Positions 56,501-59,500 of a DNA stretch of 64,000 bases are shown in pieces. Under the pieces are notes generated by a model that did no database searches, had not been told where the DNA came from, and worked only from the letters and a program-made list of their open reading frames with translations. Where the stretch lies: the NCBI RefSeq assembly GCF_040183065.1, contig NC_091127.1, positions 110,735,834 through 110,799,833 on the forward strand, written 5' to 3'. Position numbers and translations under genes: made by a program. How positions within the stretch are numbered: the first letter of the stretch is position 1; each line of letters opens with the position of its first letter. This stretch comes from Periplaneta americana. Lineage: Eukaryota > Arthropoda > Insecta > Blattodea > Blattidae.

Positions 56501-59500
56501 AATGTATGTGACAAGGTTTCAAGTACCTACCTTTTCCCATATGTAGTGTGGGGAGATATGGAAGTTTCATAGTGTACCGAGAGTTAATTTTGCTTCTCAA
56601 GCTTTTTTATCATTAAAAGAAATGTTTCACTTCTTAGTTGTCCTTAGACTAGGCTTAGTGTCGAATATCCCTTGACTAGAGCATTCAAGCAAACCTGAGT
56701 TAACGCACACTGAATTTCATGTTCCCAGTATAAATATGACTGAATACTTTATAGAGCAGTATCATTCAAATTTGACAACCACATATACTATGTGCATGTC
56801 ATGTATAAGAATAAATCCGCAATATTCAGAAATAGTGCCAATCTTTAGTTCAGAGGTCATAGGTAATTAATAATTATTATTGTATGTATGTATGTATGTA
56901 TGTATGTATTTATTCACACAGCAGTGGGTATATACCCGGTGGCAGTGGTAACTAATTACACTCAATAATGACAATAATAAACTTATTAATTAAAAATACA
57001 ATTAATAATAATACTAATGATTAATACTAACGATAATTAATAATAATAATAATAATAACAACAACAACAGGGAATATACTACATTAAATGAAACGATCAC
57101 TTAAAATAACATTTGAAGTAAATCTAATTTGTATCTTAAAACTAAGATCGAACTAAAACCCACGAGTATGATATGTTCATGTCTGCACAAGTACCTTTCA
57201 AATTACACTCATTTCGCTGTCAACTCACTCACTGCAATGGAACTACGACACATTTCATTGATTCTATCCTGATTTCACTAACACTTCAAAAACATTTCAC
57301 TGTTCAAATACTATGCACTGCCACTATAAACTATAAACTATAAAGCTTCACTGACAGGAACACATTTCACTTACACAGCACACTTCACTGACACGACATA
57401 CTTCTTCACTGATACAACACACTTCACTGACACAACATAATTCTTCACTGATACAACACTTCAATAACAACATATCATTTACACCCTTTAAATACTGTGT
57501 ATAATTACCGTCTATTAGTAAGGTCCTTAAGCCTATTTTTTAAATACATTTTTGGTTGTTGGTAAAGCCTTTAGTAAGTCTGCAGGTAAAGCATTCCAGT
57601 CCCTGATAGTACGATTGAGAAAAGAAAACTTTCCAGTGTCCGTCCTCTGCCTTCTTTCCCTCAATTTATATGAGTGGTCGTTCCTTGAAGAGTAATTTGG
57701 CGGCTGCAACCTATTTTTTATTTCTCTCCAGGCAGGCTCACCTCTGTATGTTTTGAACAGTGCGCATAATCGAATTCGCGTTCTCCTGTCCGTGAGTGTG
57801 TCCCATTTTAATGGTGAATTCTTCCGACAACACTTAAGAGCCCGTTTTTTAATCTTTTCCAGTGTCTTAATATGTTCTAATCTGTAAGGATCCCAACATG
57901 CAGCACCATATTCCATTACTGGACGTACTAGTGATTTATATGCAATCTCTTTGGATTTATCAGAACCTTTTCTTAGTACCCTCATCACAAAGTATAACGC
58001 TCTCCATACTTTTCCTGCTGTGTCTGTAACGTGTTCCCCCCAGCCGAGATCGCTGCTAAATGTTATTCCGAGGTACTTACATTTGTTAAATTCCGGAATG
58101 GTTTCACCCCCTAACGTATACGATGCGACTATTTTATTTCTTTTCCTTGTAAAGCTGATGGCTTTGCTCTTTAGAGAATTTATTTTCATTTTGTTGGCTA
58201 TTGCCCAATCATTTATTCTATTGAGGTCACTCTGGAGAAGAGTAGTATCTTCACGGCTTTTTATTTCCCTATATACCATACAATCATCCGCGAATAAGCG
58301 AACCCTAGACAAGATATTAACTGGCAGATCATTTACAAAAGCCAAGAATAGAAGAGGCCCCAAGACACTCCCCTGCAGGACCCCGGAAGTTAATTTCAAT
58401 TGGGTTCGATAATTCCTCCCCTACACGTACTCTCTGGGTGCGACAAGTTAAAAATTCCTTGATCCACTCTGAAGTCAATCCCCATTGATTGTAGTTTAAC
58501 CAACAATATATCGTGTGGGACTACATCGAATGCGCGTGAAAAGTCAATAATCACTGCATCTACTTGGCTATTGGAATCTATTCCGTCTTCTAAATCCTGA
58601 CATACTGTTACTAATTGACTCTCACATGAATAGCCCCCCTGAAATCCATGCTGACAGTTATGTAACCAATTTGCGTCATCCCAATGCTGCCTTAGATAAG
58701 CTGAAATCAAGTGTTCCATCTGTTTGCAAACCACAGAGGTAAGGCTGACCGGTCTGTAATTTTTTGTATCTGAGCGAGACCCTGACTTATAAATTGGCAC
58801 CACTATTGCATCTTTCCAATCTCGCGGGACAGTACCATTGTTAATTGATATTTAAAAAATACGCACTAGATAGGGAATCATGGCTTCCCCTCCCAATTTT
58901 AGTATGTCTCCGGCGATACCATCAGGTCCTACTGATTTATGAGTTTTCAATTTAGAGATCCTTCTCCTTATGTCCTTAGGCTTGATAGAAAACTGACCCA
59001 TATTTTCCACAGAAGCTAAGTGTGGTACTATTGTCCTTATCCCAAAAACAGTGGCATAATAGGAATTTAATTTTTCTGCTTTTTCGCTGTCCTGTACGAT
59101 AAATTGATTGCGGTCATTTTTTAGGGGGAGGCTCGAATAGTTTTCCTTGCGTCGTCTCTTCACATATTTATAAAATTCCCCCCACCCGTTTTGTTGACCT
59201 TTGAAAAGTTTATTTAGGTAATTTTCCTGCGCTATCTTCTTCGCTAAGCGGTTAGGTTTGTTTCTGTGAATAGATAATTGGGCATGTGTTTCTAGAAATG
59301 TATTACTTTTGGCCCCTCTTCTCAAGTTTCACCATGGTACAGAGATTGTCCAGTCTCGAAAAGCAATATCAAGTATCAGTAGCTAACCTCTGACAGAGGT
59401 TCTGCCTGAGATGTACATCTAGGCCTATTATCAGGCAGTACATCTCACTTGACGATATGTGTCACAAGAAGAACAATAATCGTTTGTATGCATCTGAAAT